A DNA stretch of 64,000 nucleotides from Druceiella hillmani (Eukaryota > Arthropoda > Insecta > Lepidoptera > Hepialidae), in the NCBI GenBank assembly GCA_039881145.1, contig JAYKKI010000013.1, positions 43,047,501 through 43,111,500 on the forward strand, in the 5' to 3' direction. Both the position numbers and the translations under genes were made by a program. The notes under the pieces were generated by a model that saw only the letters and a list, made by a program, of their open reading frames with translations, did not search any database and had not been told where the DNA came from. Of the stretch, positions 22,601 through 34,522 are shown in pieces; within the stretch, counting starts at the first letter, position 1; each line of letters starts with the position of its first letter.

Positions 22601-25600
22601 AAAGATGTGAAACAATCTTTTAAAGAACAAAGAATAAAATTTGAATCATATTTGGTACAAATAAAACAATTGTCACTTTCATGCAAAATGAAATTTAGAT
22701 AGTATTTTCAATGGCCAAATTCAAAATTGTGCTTACTTTAACGTTAATTTGCCAATATATAATTTGTCAAAAATTTTTTTAAATTTAACAGCAATTTATT
22801 GTTACAGAAAATTGTAACATATTTTCATAACAATCACAGGGTTATCAGAGATACGATCTAGTCACAACGTATGATCCAATAAGTCCTTACGACATCTTTA
22901 TGTAAACCAACGCTAACATCACACATGTTCATCTTTTATTAAAACACTCATTCTTTTTATTATATGTTTCTGTCACTCATTGCCATAACTAAACTTTTTG
23001 ATTCCTGTCATATTTTAATTTCATCTTGCATGCCTGTATCATACTGACATTACTGTCTGAATTAAACACAAAATAAAAAAAATTTCATAAAATGAAATCA
23101 CTACTCAAGCAAAATAACAGAAATGAGGTTTATTTTTGTTTATTCTTGTGTTTTATTTTAGAATATTTGCTTTTCTTAAATTGTACTAAACACATTTAAA
23201 AATTCAATTGATAGTGTTATTATACTTTGCATTTTTTGACAGATATTAAAGTTGCAATTATGACAGATATTAAAGTTATATAATGATCTTATGTCCAATT
23301 CACTAGTCCAAAATTGAAATGTGCAACAGTCTTAATCTGAATTTACTTAAATGCGTAGAGATATCAGATAATAGTAATATGAACAAATAAAGCAAGATTT
23401 TGTGGGAAATTGTAGAATACTCGCAATATTTCAATGCTCTTTGGAAATTATGGCATACAAAAAAGAATTTAGTTTAGTTAGGTTTAAAAAGATTTGTTGT
23501 ACAATAGACCTCGCTTGATAGGATGCTGATTTTATTTCTGTTCGCCTGTAATTGGTCTTTTAAAAAAAAACAAGTTTGACTTGTCAAAAAGACAAGTTTG
23601 ACTTGTCATTTTTAAAATCATAACGCATTGTCAAAATTTTTTAAATTCAAAATATGCTCAAAAACTTTTATCAACAATAGTCACAACCTTACATTTAAAA
23701 AAATTGATTAACCGCAAATTTCCCATGTACTGCGCCTCTTTTGAAATAAATCTACAATTAAATTTACCTCATAATTTCACAAAGTGAAATTTTACATACA
23801 TATATAGTTGCCATGACAATATAATTTGGTACTTTTTTGTTAGAAAATTCAAGATGGCGGCACCAATATGGTGGAAAAATATTGTCATTTATAGTCTGAC
23901 GAATTTTGGATTGAAATTAAGAAATTCAAAATGGCAGATCAAATATGAACGAATTTTGGTTATTGTGATTGGATTCAACTACAAATTGGTATCTGGGGAT
24001 ATTAAAGCTCACAAATTTTCAAGTCATAATGATAGTGCAAAATAAAGGCTATTAATTAAAAACATTTTTTTTAGTTACATTTATTTAGTCTCACAGTTCA
24101 ATCCTTCCTTAGACATTTCATTCAACAAATGATATTCAGAGCAGTACTTCAGACTTTCCCATACATTCGAAACTATTATTTAACCCTTTAAGACAAAGAC
24201 TATTGCACTTGATCAGTCAACATAAATACGTTGGATTCTATCAAGACATACAGAACTAAGTCGTCTTCCAAGCATGACTATGGCGTGTTTATTAGCAGTT
24301 TAGTAAATATTGTGGTAGCCAACTTAATTACCATCAAGCTTCTGGGAATGAGGCCCCATTTTCTGTCTGGTCTTGTTTAAACACTTAAAACATACAATTC
24401 TTAATACACCCCTTTAAATATCTTGGAATCTAAAATGCAACTAAAATTATAGAAAAATTCCTCTAATTCTTGTATTATTATTTTTAAAATAATTGTTTTT
24501 TGAATTTGGCCAATGCAATACATCCAAATAAAAAAATACATTTCACAATCGAAAAGATTTTTAAAATTAGAACACCTGAAAAAGAGGAAACAAGCATAAA
24601 CATGTATTCAATCAATTAAAAAAAGAAAGGTCTAACATCTAGAGATGTCACTATTTATGGTCCTGGAAAAATTTTGATTCAACATAGACAATAATTTTTA
24701 ACAATAAGTTGCAAATAGAAATTGCACTCGTTAAGATCCATTAAAATCCCTACATAAAATGGTGGTGAAAAAAATATAAAATGAGCTTATGATTATTTTG
24801 TGTGTAAATCTTAAATGAACAGGAATTGTATAATCTTCATTCTCCACTTAATGTTGTCGCTGTAAAATAAAATCCTGAAAAAAATACAAATAAGAATAAT
24901 AACATGCATAAAATTTGTCTTTGTCTGTAAAAATGTATCCACAAAGAAATAAAAATTTCCAGATGAATTTTCCAGAAATATGAAAAATTTTATAACATAC
25001 TACTGTGCAGGGGTAGTATAAAAATAAATATTTTTGCAAGGTCACCTCCAATGACCTTATCTGTAATAATACACATAGGTATTCAAAAAAGCCTTCTTTT
25101 GTTTTATCTTGATCATTTTCAGGGTAATGCACTCGAATAACGGAGTGATTCAGAATATAGTGGAAATTGTCAGAGATCTTGGACATTTGAACAATGCAGA
25201 CATCCATCTGCTTTTCAAGGCAAATTGGGAGGCTTACAAAGGGAGGTAGCGCAAACTGGACTATAAATTGACACGTGGAAGACCCAAAATATGTGATCTT
25301 GTTCAGAGTATACTATACATACAGAGAAAGTTGAATATGTCTTCTAATAGGGATGGTCACCCAAAATGATTGTAGATGGCGTCTGAGCAACACTGTCAGC
25401 CAGTCATTCTGTCAATACTTGCAAGGTTTTCCTACCTTTTCTTATCTATGCAATTGATGTTTGACAATGGCTGTTCCATAGATAACGGCCATATCGACGA
25501 TGCGCCGCCTGGCATAAAATATGTAGTGACCATCCACATTTATGTATCTCAGGAAAATCGTGTCAGAGAAAGAAGGAACTGAACATGGCATAGCTTAGCA

Positions 25601-27689
25601 GATCACCAGGGCTAGGCAATTAAGTGACTTTTGTGCAACTTCACTTTATATGAAACCGATCGATCGCACAACAGAAATGGCCACATGCTTCAAAAGAAAC
25701 CTGTCCATATTCCTAAAGAGATTTAGGTGGTACTTTTAAGGAAAAAATCATGGCTCTCTGAAGCCAGAAGAAGCCGGTGAACCATGCTGAGGAAATTGAA
25801 AAGCATGAGTAAGACTTAAAATAAAGCAAAACATGAATCTCAGGATCGATCAGCATAGTAAAACACCATGAACACACTATGCTCATTCAAGGGGACTTAG
25901 AAAAGACCACGGGTAGTCTTGCATATATATTATACTAAGTTATTGTTTTTGCTCTTATTGAACATTTTATCAAAAAACCATTCAATTTAGAGATAACTAA
26001 TAAATCTTCATAATAGATATTTAAATTCCAACACAGTACCCTCGATGCCTAACAAAAACTTGTGTTTCCGATAGTGCTATGATATATTATAGTGGGGAAA
26101 ATATCAATGCAACTTATACGAAGGAAGAGAGACAATAATATGTGCTTTTTCTTCTTCTAAAGCTCTACAGCCTCTTACAAGCCAGTCCTGTCAAATGTGA
26201 TGGACCTAGAATAATCCATAACTGCAGAACTCAGATCTCTCAACAGCATCTAGCTTTCTGGTTTGATGTTCCTTCGGTTCTTTTCCTTTGTAGGTTCCTT
26301 CGGTTTAAGCGAAGGTCAGTTTGCTTGTAAGATCTATTTTCTCTTTATTGTACACTTATCTCTGCCCCCTAATACAATATGCTTTGATCATCTTGACAAC
26401 ATCTAGCTGTTAGAACAATTTGTAAATTTCGCAGCTGTAGGCAATCTTCCAAACATAATTTTCTTCAAAGCTTCAATTATAAAAACCCACTATTACCACT
26501 GGCAATCGTTTCTTTACTTTAAGACCAATACCATTTTTAAAAGTGGTAATTGTACCAAAATATTTAATTAATCGAAACGTAATATGATCTCAAAAAATCA
26601 ATAATTCACACTAGAAAATGATATAACCACAGACTTCTTGGATCCTTTGAACCATATTTACCTGGATGTTAGTCAAATAGGCTGTCTCAAGATGACATAA
26701 ATTTCAAGCGATTGAAGGAAGATCCAACTTGAGTAAAGTATTGGATTTTTTTCTATAATAATCATGAAAGTTTTCTTTCTTAAAGCCTTCTTCCAGTTGT
26801 CTTATTTCTAATGTATCTCACGAGACTAATTTCTAGGAAGATTTTGCACTTAGCTTCATGAAGATTTACTTCATCACATAATCGACAATATAAATAATCC
26901 AGGTTGTAAAAAAATGTTGCCTTTAGGCACACATGTGCCTATACAAAATTTTTCCTTCACAATCACTTTATATCATTACTTAAAGACTAATAAAATACGG
27001 AAATTAATTTATGAACTCTCAAGTTATCTTTTTGTAAATATTCAAACCCAATGAATGTGTATAATGAGAAATATTATGGAACATGTCTGTATATTCCACG
27101 AATCATGAAAATATTCTAAATTAGAAAAGTCCAGAAGCTTGTTTGTCTATATACTTGTTACTTAATCAATCTAACGCAGCTAAATTGATTTGGAAAACAC
27201 TTGATATAGAACCAATTTTAAATCTGAATTAACACAATACATTTCGTCCTGAAAATGTAATTGGATATAAAATTGGATCATATTACAAAAACAATACAGG
27301 TGAAAGCGATGGCCAAGCCAAATGTTGTACAATACGTAAATATGAAAAAGTAATAATGAATTATATACAAATATCCCAAATAAGTGGATATATTAAATTT
27401 AAGGTAATAAAAATCAAATAAAGAATTAGAAGATATTTTGAAATCATTTTCAAAATTATTTTTTGTAAAATAGCCAGAATACGATTGATTACATACAATC
27501 TTTTATGTAAAAATGTAGATAGGTTTCCCTTGTCACTAGTAAGTCAACAAAAGCACTTAAATCTTCTGTCAATATTTACTGCAGGATATGTTTCCATATC
27601 CGACTTATTGAAACATTACAGAAAATTATTAAACCACGGCATCATATTTATCCCAAAATAAAAATGCAGTACCAACTATGTCTGTGGAA

Positions 27690-28185
27690 ATAGCATTGCT
27701 ATTAGCATTTATAGCTTCGATACGTCAGTTGTAAATAAAGCGAGAATATTATGAATATTCATTTCAGTTAATTAATAGCTTCACTTTAATTAATGGCTAT
27801 TTTTTTTAAAAACTGAAAGCAGCTTCGATATTTCAGTTGTAAATACAGTGAGAATATTTTGAATATTAATTTCAGTTAATTAATAACTTCACTTTAAACT
27901 GAAACAAGTTTAATAGAATTTATTTTCGTAACACCAAATTAATATGATCCATTTACTCAATGATAAACAAGAATATGTAAATAGCATTGCAATCAGCATT
28001 TACAGCTTTGATATGACAGCTGAAAATAAAGTGAGAATAATATGAATATTCATTTCAGATAATTAATAACTTCACTTTAATTAATGGCTATTTTTTTAAA
28101 ACTGAAACAAGTTCAATAGAACACATTTTCGAAACACCAAATGAATATGATCCATTTACTCAAGGATAAACAAGAACATGTTGCT
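27690..28185. repeat. Degenerate tandem repeat, three units
   Basis: Units at about 27692, 27819 and 27980 share AGCATTTATAGCTTCGAT-type starts, TTTCAGTTAATTAATA..CTTCACTTTAA and, in the last two, GATCCATTTACTCAA.GATAAACAAGAA. The first unit is shorter. Lengths vary (about 125-200 bp). Confidence 0.75.
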
Positions 28186-28620
28186 GTGAAGTAAGGGATA
28201 ATGTCACAATATTTATTTGTTTTTCGTTTCAATGTCCTTTACGTAAACGATGGGATTTTAGTGCTTTCTTCGATTCTGTTCTGAAGGAGTCTTACACGAT
28301 ACGCCCATCATGCCAATACAGTTGCTTACAGTTTCGTTTCTCGTTAAATTTAGCCTCATAAAAATTATTCAAACAATTGAAACATGGCAGTACTATACAG
28401 CTTATGATAAAAAACATTTTTTAAAAGTCAGTGAATAAAACAAACCAAATTCTGCTTGTTCTTAGGTAATTGCTAATATCCCCTTTTAACTTAGAATTTT
28501 GTTTTTCTTACATAGTCCAGAAAATTACAATGTCAAGATACACCCTCTGATCCCTTATGCTTTTTTTTGTTCTTGACAGTATGCCATTTGATTTAAATTC
28601 AATGCGCCAAATTCACAAAA

Positions 28621-28702
28621 TTTATATTAGCACCATTTATATTAGCACCTTCTTATATTAGCACCATTTATATTAGCACCTTCTTATATTAGCACCATTT
28701 AA
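28621..28702. repeat. 35-bp dimeric tandem repeat
   Basis: TTTATATTAGCACCA alternates with TTCTTATATTAGCACCA for five TATATTAGCACC units, so the higher period is 35 bp. Confidence 0.9.
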
Positions 28703-30230
28703 CGTTAAAGATTTTATACAAAGTACTGAACAGATGACCAATTTTACAATTTATTCAATATGCTGTACCAATTAATTATTCCAATTTTATTATTAAATAA
28801 CCGTATCTTGACAGAAGTTGATACTACTTTACTTTCTTCCATAAACTAGTATCGGGCGGTATCAACTCAGCCGGTTACCTTCAGAGTAAGGTTTGTAGCA
28901 CTCGGTGAAAGAGGATTATGTCTAGCACAGGATTCGACTACCATTATTAATTTTGCTTGGTATGCTTCCATTTTGAATTTCAGCAATAATTGAGTTTCAA
29001 CAAAATTATACAAATATTAGCTTTTCAACCCCATTTTGAAACTGTGTTGATATGGTTCATATCTGGCACAGATTGTAAACACAGCTGTGATCTGCACATT
29101 AGTATGCAAATCCAGATCAATCATACATGGACAGCCTATTTCCATTACCTTCATTTTCCAATTCAAGTCAACATTTTGAATAAATTATTTTCCCTCTATC
29201 CTTTAAGAACATTTTTCTCTTTTTTTTTTGATCCTTTAAGAACATTTAATTTCTTAATATTTTACGAAAACTTGGCTTTTACTCAAAGCATATATATTCA
29301 AAGATTGGAAGATATAAGTTTTCCTATAATTTCAAACCTTACTGGAAAATTTGTCTTCAAAATAAACTCCTAAATTTGCTCAATTCAATATGTTAACCTA
29401 ATTTAAACACATTCATCGCTTATGACGCTAATACCATGTCATGTATGATTTTCCCCGACTCACATAACTGTTGCATCATTTGTTTACAGATACGATGGCC
29501 ATATTGGCACTTATTAACAACCCATGCTACTGTATGATACCATCAAGTTCAGACCCTTTCCTTTACCATCTACTTCTTTTGACTACATTTTCTCATAAAA
29601 CTTCATAAACTCCGAATAACATAGACTCCGAATGACAGTAGAAATCTGTTGAATCAAATTTGTTTATCAACCAATTAATCAATTTAATTTTATATGTTGA
29701 TATCTATTCAGTATGTCATCAAAATTTTCTGCGACTAGTCTCTATCAACTTACTCTTTCGAATCAAATGCATTTTCAAAAAAAAAATTTATTGCTACAGC
29801 TTGTTTGAAATTGCTTATACCTCTATTAATTCAAACTAATATTGGTAACGTGCAGCCGCCACTATCTGCTGATACATGATAGATCTATATTAACACTATC
29901 TTCATTTGCTTTTCTATTGAGTCTCACAATTCAGGGATTTTAGTAGATTCTGGATCCGACTTGACTTTTTCTTAAGAAAACGAAGATCTATCAATCCAAA
30001 TCATTTATGCGAATCTTTAAATGAAGCGACAGTTGTAACTTCCGACATTATTAATTTGCTTTCTCTTGTTACCCATCCAGTCGCCATTTAACGTTGCGCA
30101 GATGATGCAAACTTACTGCCAAATGTAACTACACATACTAGATATTCTACCTCTGTCATCTATTTTCCCACGACCCAATTTCGTCACAACCTAATCTCGC
30201 ATCGATTCTACACTCCACAACGTCTTATAC

Positions 30231-30428
30231 CTTGAGGCTGATTTAGATGAACAGCCTCCTGTGCCTGTCCCTGTTGCATTTCCTGCTCGAGATTGACTCC
30301 AAACTCCTTGCAGATTGGTGTGCAGAGGGCGCACAGCAGCTGCTCGAGAAAGCTTCTATCTCGGGGTGGCCCCCCTGTATCGTAGGCACCCCCGCCGCCG
30401 CCTCCCCCCTTGTTGCGCATTGCCATCT
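30231..30428 (-). CDS. CalpA: Calpain exon: Gly/Cys-rich insert between EF1 and EF2 (cassette exon)
   Basis: A 198-nt exon. The acceptor is pyrimidine-rich (TTTCGCCGCTGTACAG before 30428) and the donor is CAAG|GTATAAG at 30231. It enters and leaves in phase 1 and adds exactly 66 residues. The peptide opens with MAMRNK, has seven consecutive Gly, then AYDTGGPPRDRSFLEQL, a cysteine cluster (LCALCTPICKEFG) and a Gln/Glu-rich tail ending in LNQPQ. It lies inside the PEF domain between hands 1 and 2, the same place as the hydrophobic insertion of Drosophila CalpA. Because it is phase-symmetric, skipping it restores the normal calpain spacing. It is flanked by 22 kb and 7 kb introns. I infer a regulatory or membrane-contact role from the hydrophobic, cysteine-rich middle, but no known motif proves one. 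Confidence 0.85.
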
Positions 30429-30663
30429 CTGTACAGCGGCGAAAGATGGAGCGGAAAAATAGATGGTGTGTTATCAGAATGGTGGCCTAACAATGTTTTA
30501 ACATAACACTAGATGCATATACCTTCCTTAATGTTATATACATAATATATATATCATATTATATATATATACACAATAGACTTAGTTTTCGACTTAATTA
30601 TATGATTAATAAAATAATTAATGCCAATAAAATAAAGAAGATTTCATTACAATTGACGTATTC

Positions 30664-30667
<4 letters not shown>

Positions 30668-30718
<51 letters not shown>
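30668..30718. repeat. (TA)n microsatellite
   Basis: About 25 TA dinucleotides without interruption. A shorter interrupted TA-rich run lies at 30540-30575. Confidence 0.95.
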
Positions 30719-30720
<2 letters not shown>

Positions 30721-31157
30721 AATACATCAGTCTAAATAAATTACATAACGCAACTCCATTTATAAAAAACACTATTAAATCAGTATTTATTTATGTCCAA
30801 TTTTCCATAAATAAAATGTTTGACAGATGTCTTTTTTAAAATCGTAATTTTTTTTGAGACAAACTTTTACTCGCAAAACTAAATTTTAATCAAAGTAACT
30901 TTCTGTCTATCTAGATAAAACAGTGAATGACATTCTGTACAAAATACAGTTTCTAAGTTATTAATTATTTTACACTACATCGCCATATTTATTTGAAATA
31001 TCAAAAACTTTTTAATTTCATAACATTTTCAACTTCAAACGTAATCTCAACAAATTAGTATATCTATAACGAGTTATCAACGATATTTCTGAAGCTGAGA
31101 AAAAAAAATTATTTAAACTGAACATCGCTTGCAGAAACCTACATAATTAAAAATCCA

Positions 31158-33028
31158 AATAGCAAATCAAACACGAGTGACTATATTTGTACACAATCGA
31201 ACAGCAAATCAAACACGAATGACTATATTTGTACACAATCAAATACCAAATCAAACACGAGTGACTATATTTCTACACAATCGAATAGCAAATCAAACAC
31301 GAGTGACTATATTTGTACACGTTGTACAATCAAATCGATATATTTGTACACGTTGTACAATCGTGTTGTACAATCGAATAGCAATCGAATAGCAAATCAA
31401 ACACGAGTGACTATATTTGTACACAATCAAATAGCAAATCAAACACGAGTGACTATATTTGTACAGAATCGAATAGCAAATCAAACACGAGTAACTATAC
31501 TTGTACAGAATCTAATAGCAAATCAAACACGAGTGACTATACTAGTACACAATCGAATAACAAATCAAACACGAGTGACTATGTTTGTACACAATCTAAT
31601 AGCAAATCAAACACGAGTAACTATACTTGTACAGAATCGAATAGCAAATCAAACACGAGTGACTATATTTGTACACAATCGAATAGCAAATCAAACACGA
31701 GTGACTATATTTGTACAGAATCGAATAGCAAATCAAACACGAGTAACTATACTTGTATAGAATCTAATAGCAAATCAAACACGAGTGACTATACTAGTAC
31801 ACAATCGAATAACAAATCAAACACGAGTGACTATGTTTGTACACAATTGAATAGCAAATCAAACACGAGTAACTATACTTGTACAGAATCGAATAGCAAA
31901 TCAAACACGAGTGACTATATTTGTACACAATCGAATAGCAAATCAAACACGAGTAACTATACTTGTACAGAATCGAATAGCAAATCAAACACGAGTGACT
32001 ATATTTGTACACAATCGAATAGGAAATCAAACACGAGTAACTATACTTGTACAGAATCGAATAGCAAATCAAACACGAGTAACTATACTTGTACAGAATC
32101 GAATAGCAAATCAAACACGAGTGACTATATTTGTATACAATCGAATAGCAAATCAAACACGAGTAACTATACTTGTACACAATCGAATAGCAAATCAAAC
32201 ACGAGTGACTATATTTGTACACAATCGAATAGCAAATCAAACACGAGTGACTATATTTGTACAGAATCGAATAGCAAATCAAACACGAGTAACTATACTT
32301 GTACAGAATCTAATAGCAAATCAAACACGAGTGACTATACTAGTACACAATCGAATAACAAATCAAACACGAGTGACTATGTTTGTACACAATCGAATAG
32401 CAAATCAAACACGAGTAACTATACTTGTACAGAATCGAATAGCAAATCAAACACGAGTGACTATATTTGTACACAATCGAATAGCAAATCAAACACGAGT
32501 AACTATATTTGTACACGTTGTACAATCGAATCGATATATTTATACACGTTGTACAATCATGTTGTACAATCGAATAGCAAATCAAACACGAGTGACTATA
32601 TTTGTACACAATCGAATAGCAAATCAAAAACGAGTGACTATATTTGTACAAAATCGAATAGCAAATCAAACACGAGTAACTATACTTGTATAGAATCTAA
32701 TAGCAAATCAAACACGAGTGACTATACTAGTACACAATCGAATAACAAATCAAACACGAGTGACTATATTTGTACACAATTGAATAGCAAATCAAACACG
32801 AGTAACTATACTTGTACAGAATCGAATAGCAAATCAAACACGAGTGACTATATTTGTACACAATCGAATAGCAAATCAAACACGAGTAACTATATTTGTA
32901 AAGAATCTAATAGCAAATCAAACACGAGTAACTATACTTGTACAGAATTGAATAGCAAATTAAACACAAGTGATTATATTTGTACACAATCGAATAGCAA
33001 ATCAAACATGAGTGACTATATTTGTATT
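31158..33028. repeat. 42-bp minisatellite array (about 44 copies) with higher-order structure
   Basis: The unit contains AATAGCAAATCAAACACGAG, TGACTATATTTGTACACAAT and CG. Because 42 is a multiple of 3 and stops are rare, two + frames and one - frame stay open, the longest 445 codons (31847-33184) with a 14-residue repeat of SNSKSNTSDYICTQ type. Variants alternate (GTGACTATATTTG or GTAACTATACTTG; ACACAATCG or ACAGAATCG). The marker AATAACAAATC occurs at 31556, 31808, 32354 and 32741, at multiples of 42 once an insert is allowed for, which shows blocks of units were duplicated. Two related inserts built on GTACACGTTGTACAATC (about 31318-31380 and 32510-32570) interrupt it. I call this non-coding. 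Confidence 0.95.
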
Positions 33029-33214
33029 TTTTTTATAATTCTCTCATATTATCTCTCTGGAACAAACAAGAATAACATTTTTTTACTACGTAACCTTGTT
33101 CTGTCTCAGACCCTTATATTTATAAGTACAAACTTTTTAAGTACAAGAAATAATTGTACAACGAGGTTTCCATACGCAGTATAAACACTTATATGTTTGT
33201 GGAATTTGCATTAA

Positions 33215-33880
33215 TACTGCTTTTTCCCCATGTAAATACATTGCATATCCACTTTGTCATTCATAAACGTAACAATATTGCAAATTTTTGAAAAGTTATG
33301 AATTTCAGCATAATCGCTATAATTTTCCAGTAAACTTTTAGTAACAGTTTTTAGTATTTCGTACCCAAAGTGTGCCAACAGAACCCTATTACTAAGCCTC
33401 CGCCGTCCATCTGTTTGTCTGTTACAGGGCTGTATATTTTGTAAATAGTAAACAATTGAAATTTTCATAGAATATGTTACTATAGTCTCAGTCAACAAAT
33501 AATAAAAAAGTCAATAAGTCAGATACAGAGGGTGGGCGGTCCCCATAGAGAAAATTTTAAATAAATGTACTTTTTCCAAATTTTTTTGTCCCTGCGCCAT
33601 ATACAGGCATCAAACTTAGTCTGATTCTAGTGCAAACTCTATAGTAAAACAAGAAATAATAAAATATACGTAACTAAGCGTATAACTCAAAACATTAGAA
33701 GGACGTATTACAGGATGCAACAAAATATGACATATAGATGTAAATAAGCCAATTATTTTACAGATTTTTACGAATCACACGTTACTATGACAACTGTGTT
33801 GTTATTTACCAAAGAATTAGTGTTAATATTGTGCAGTGGTACGGAACCCTTTAAGTGAGTATCTGACTCGCACTTCTGTT
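33215..33880 (+). repeat. Dispersed element, copy 3 of 3 (GTACGGAACCC / CGAGTCTGACTCGCACTT type)
   Basis: The first part (33225-33340) matches the repeats at 13375 and 20080. It then reads CGTACCCAAAGTGTGCCAAC, AGAACCCTATTACTAAGCCT and CCGTCCATCTGTTTGTCTGT. It ends near 33878 with GGTACGGAACCC and ATCTGACTCGCACTTC. These phrases are hallmarks of a short element found in very many copies in insect genomes, known to me best from Lepidoptera. The frame on its minus strand (33211-33498) is part of the repeat. Confidence 0.6.
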
Positions 33881-34185
33881 TATTTCGTAAGTTTAATTTA
33901 AACATTTCAAGACGAAGTGAATGTGAATATGTTTTTGTTCATAATTTCGAAAATATCTCTGGATCTACTTACATAAAATGCAGCAAAAAATAATTTTGCA
34001 GTCTTTCTAACTTATTGTTTTAATTAATACCTAACCCGACACGAAAACAATTTTCAATTATTTTATTTGCCTCCCTCTACAACACTTTATAAACATTTTT
34101 GGGTATCAACTATTGAAGTATTTGCAGATTGTTACACTTTATCATTATCCTAAAATTGTACATAAAATAATTCTAGAGAAAAATG

Positions 34186-34245
34186 GCTGTGACAGACAGA
34201 TATATGGACATATCACTGATCTTATAAGGAGCAGAACCCTGAAAA
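34186..34245 (-). repeat. Fragment of the same GGGTTCCGT-type element
   Basis: GTGACAGACAGATATATGGA ... TTATAAGGAGCAGAACCCTG is the reversed middle of the element at 33355-33430. At 34404-34432, AAATTAAGCAAGGTCGGACG resembles the 5S-rRNA-like stretch found in such elements. Another small piece is at 43408-43475 (TTAGGGTTCCGTGCATGA, then CAGTCTCTCTGTCAGA). Confidence 0.45.
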
Positions 34246-34424
34246 TAAAATTATTGCAGTGAGTCTATATGCCTGTATTTTTAAGGCTGTGAATTATGAA
34301 ATATTCCTCATGCAAAATGCAATTGCGTAAAACATAGTACCGTGACGCATGAAATTGATTCATATTTGTATTAAAAAGCAAACTAGTTCGGTAAATAATC
34401 ATTGAAATTAAGCAAGGTCGGACG

Positions 34425-34522
34425 TGCTCAACTCAATCGGCGTATTGTACCTCAAATCAATCGGCATATTGTGACTCAACTCAGTTGGCATATTGTACCT
34501 CAACTCAATCGACATATTGTAC
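34425..34522. repeat. 25-bp tandem repeat (4 copies)
   Basis: The unit is CTCAACTCAATCGGCATATT plus GTACC. The four copies differ by a few bases (TCGGCG, TTGGCA, TCGACA). Confidence 0.88.

Noticed and set aside
24848..25207. 119-codon minus-strand frame, and degenerate coding-like text at 25130-25800
   Set aside because: No conserved motif; nearby phrases looked faintly like retroelement text but stops are frequent and I could not name a domain.
28990..29373. 127-codon frame
   Set aside because: AT-rich, Phe/Ile/Ser-rich, no motif and no splice context.
31847..33184. 445-codon open frame
   Set aside because: It lies in a 42-bp minisatellite whose unit length is a multiple of 3; two + frames and one - frame are open at once. 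No start context or exon signals.
34404..34432. 5S rRNA gene
   Set aside because: Only about 25 bases resemble 5S rRNA; it is probably part of a dispersed repeat.
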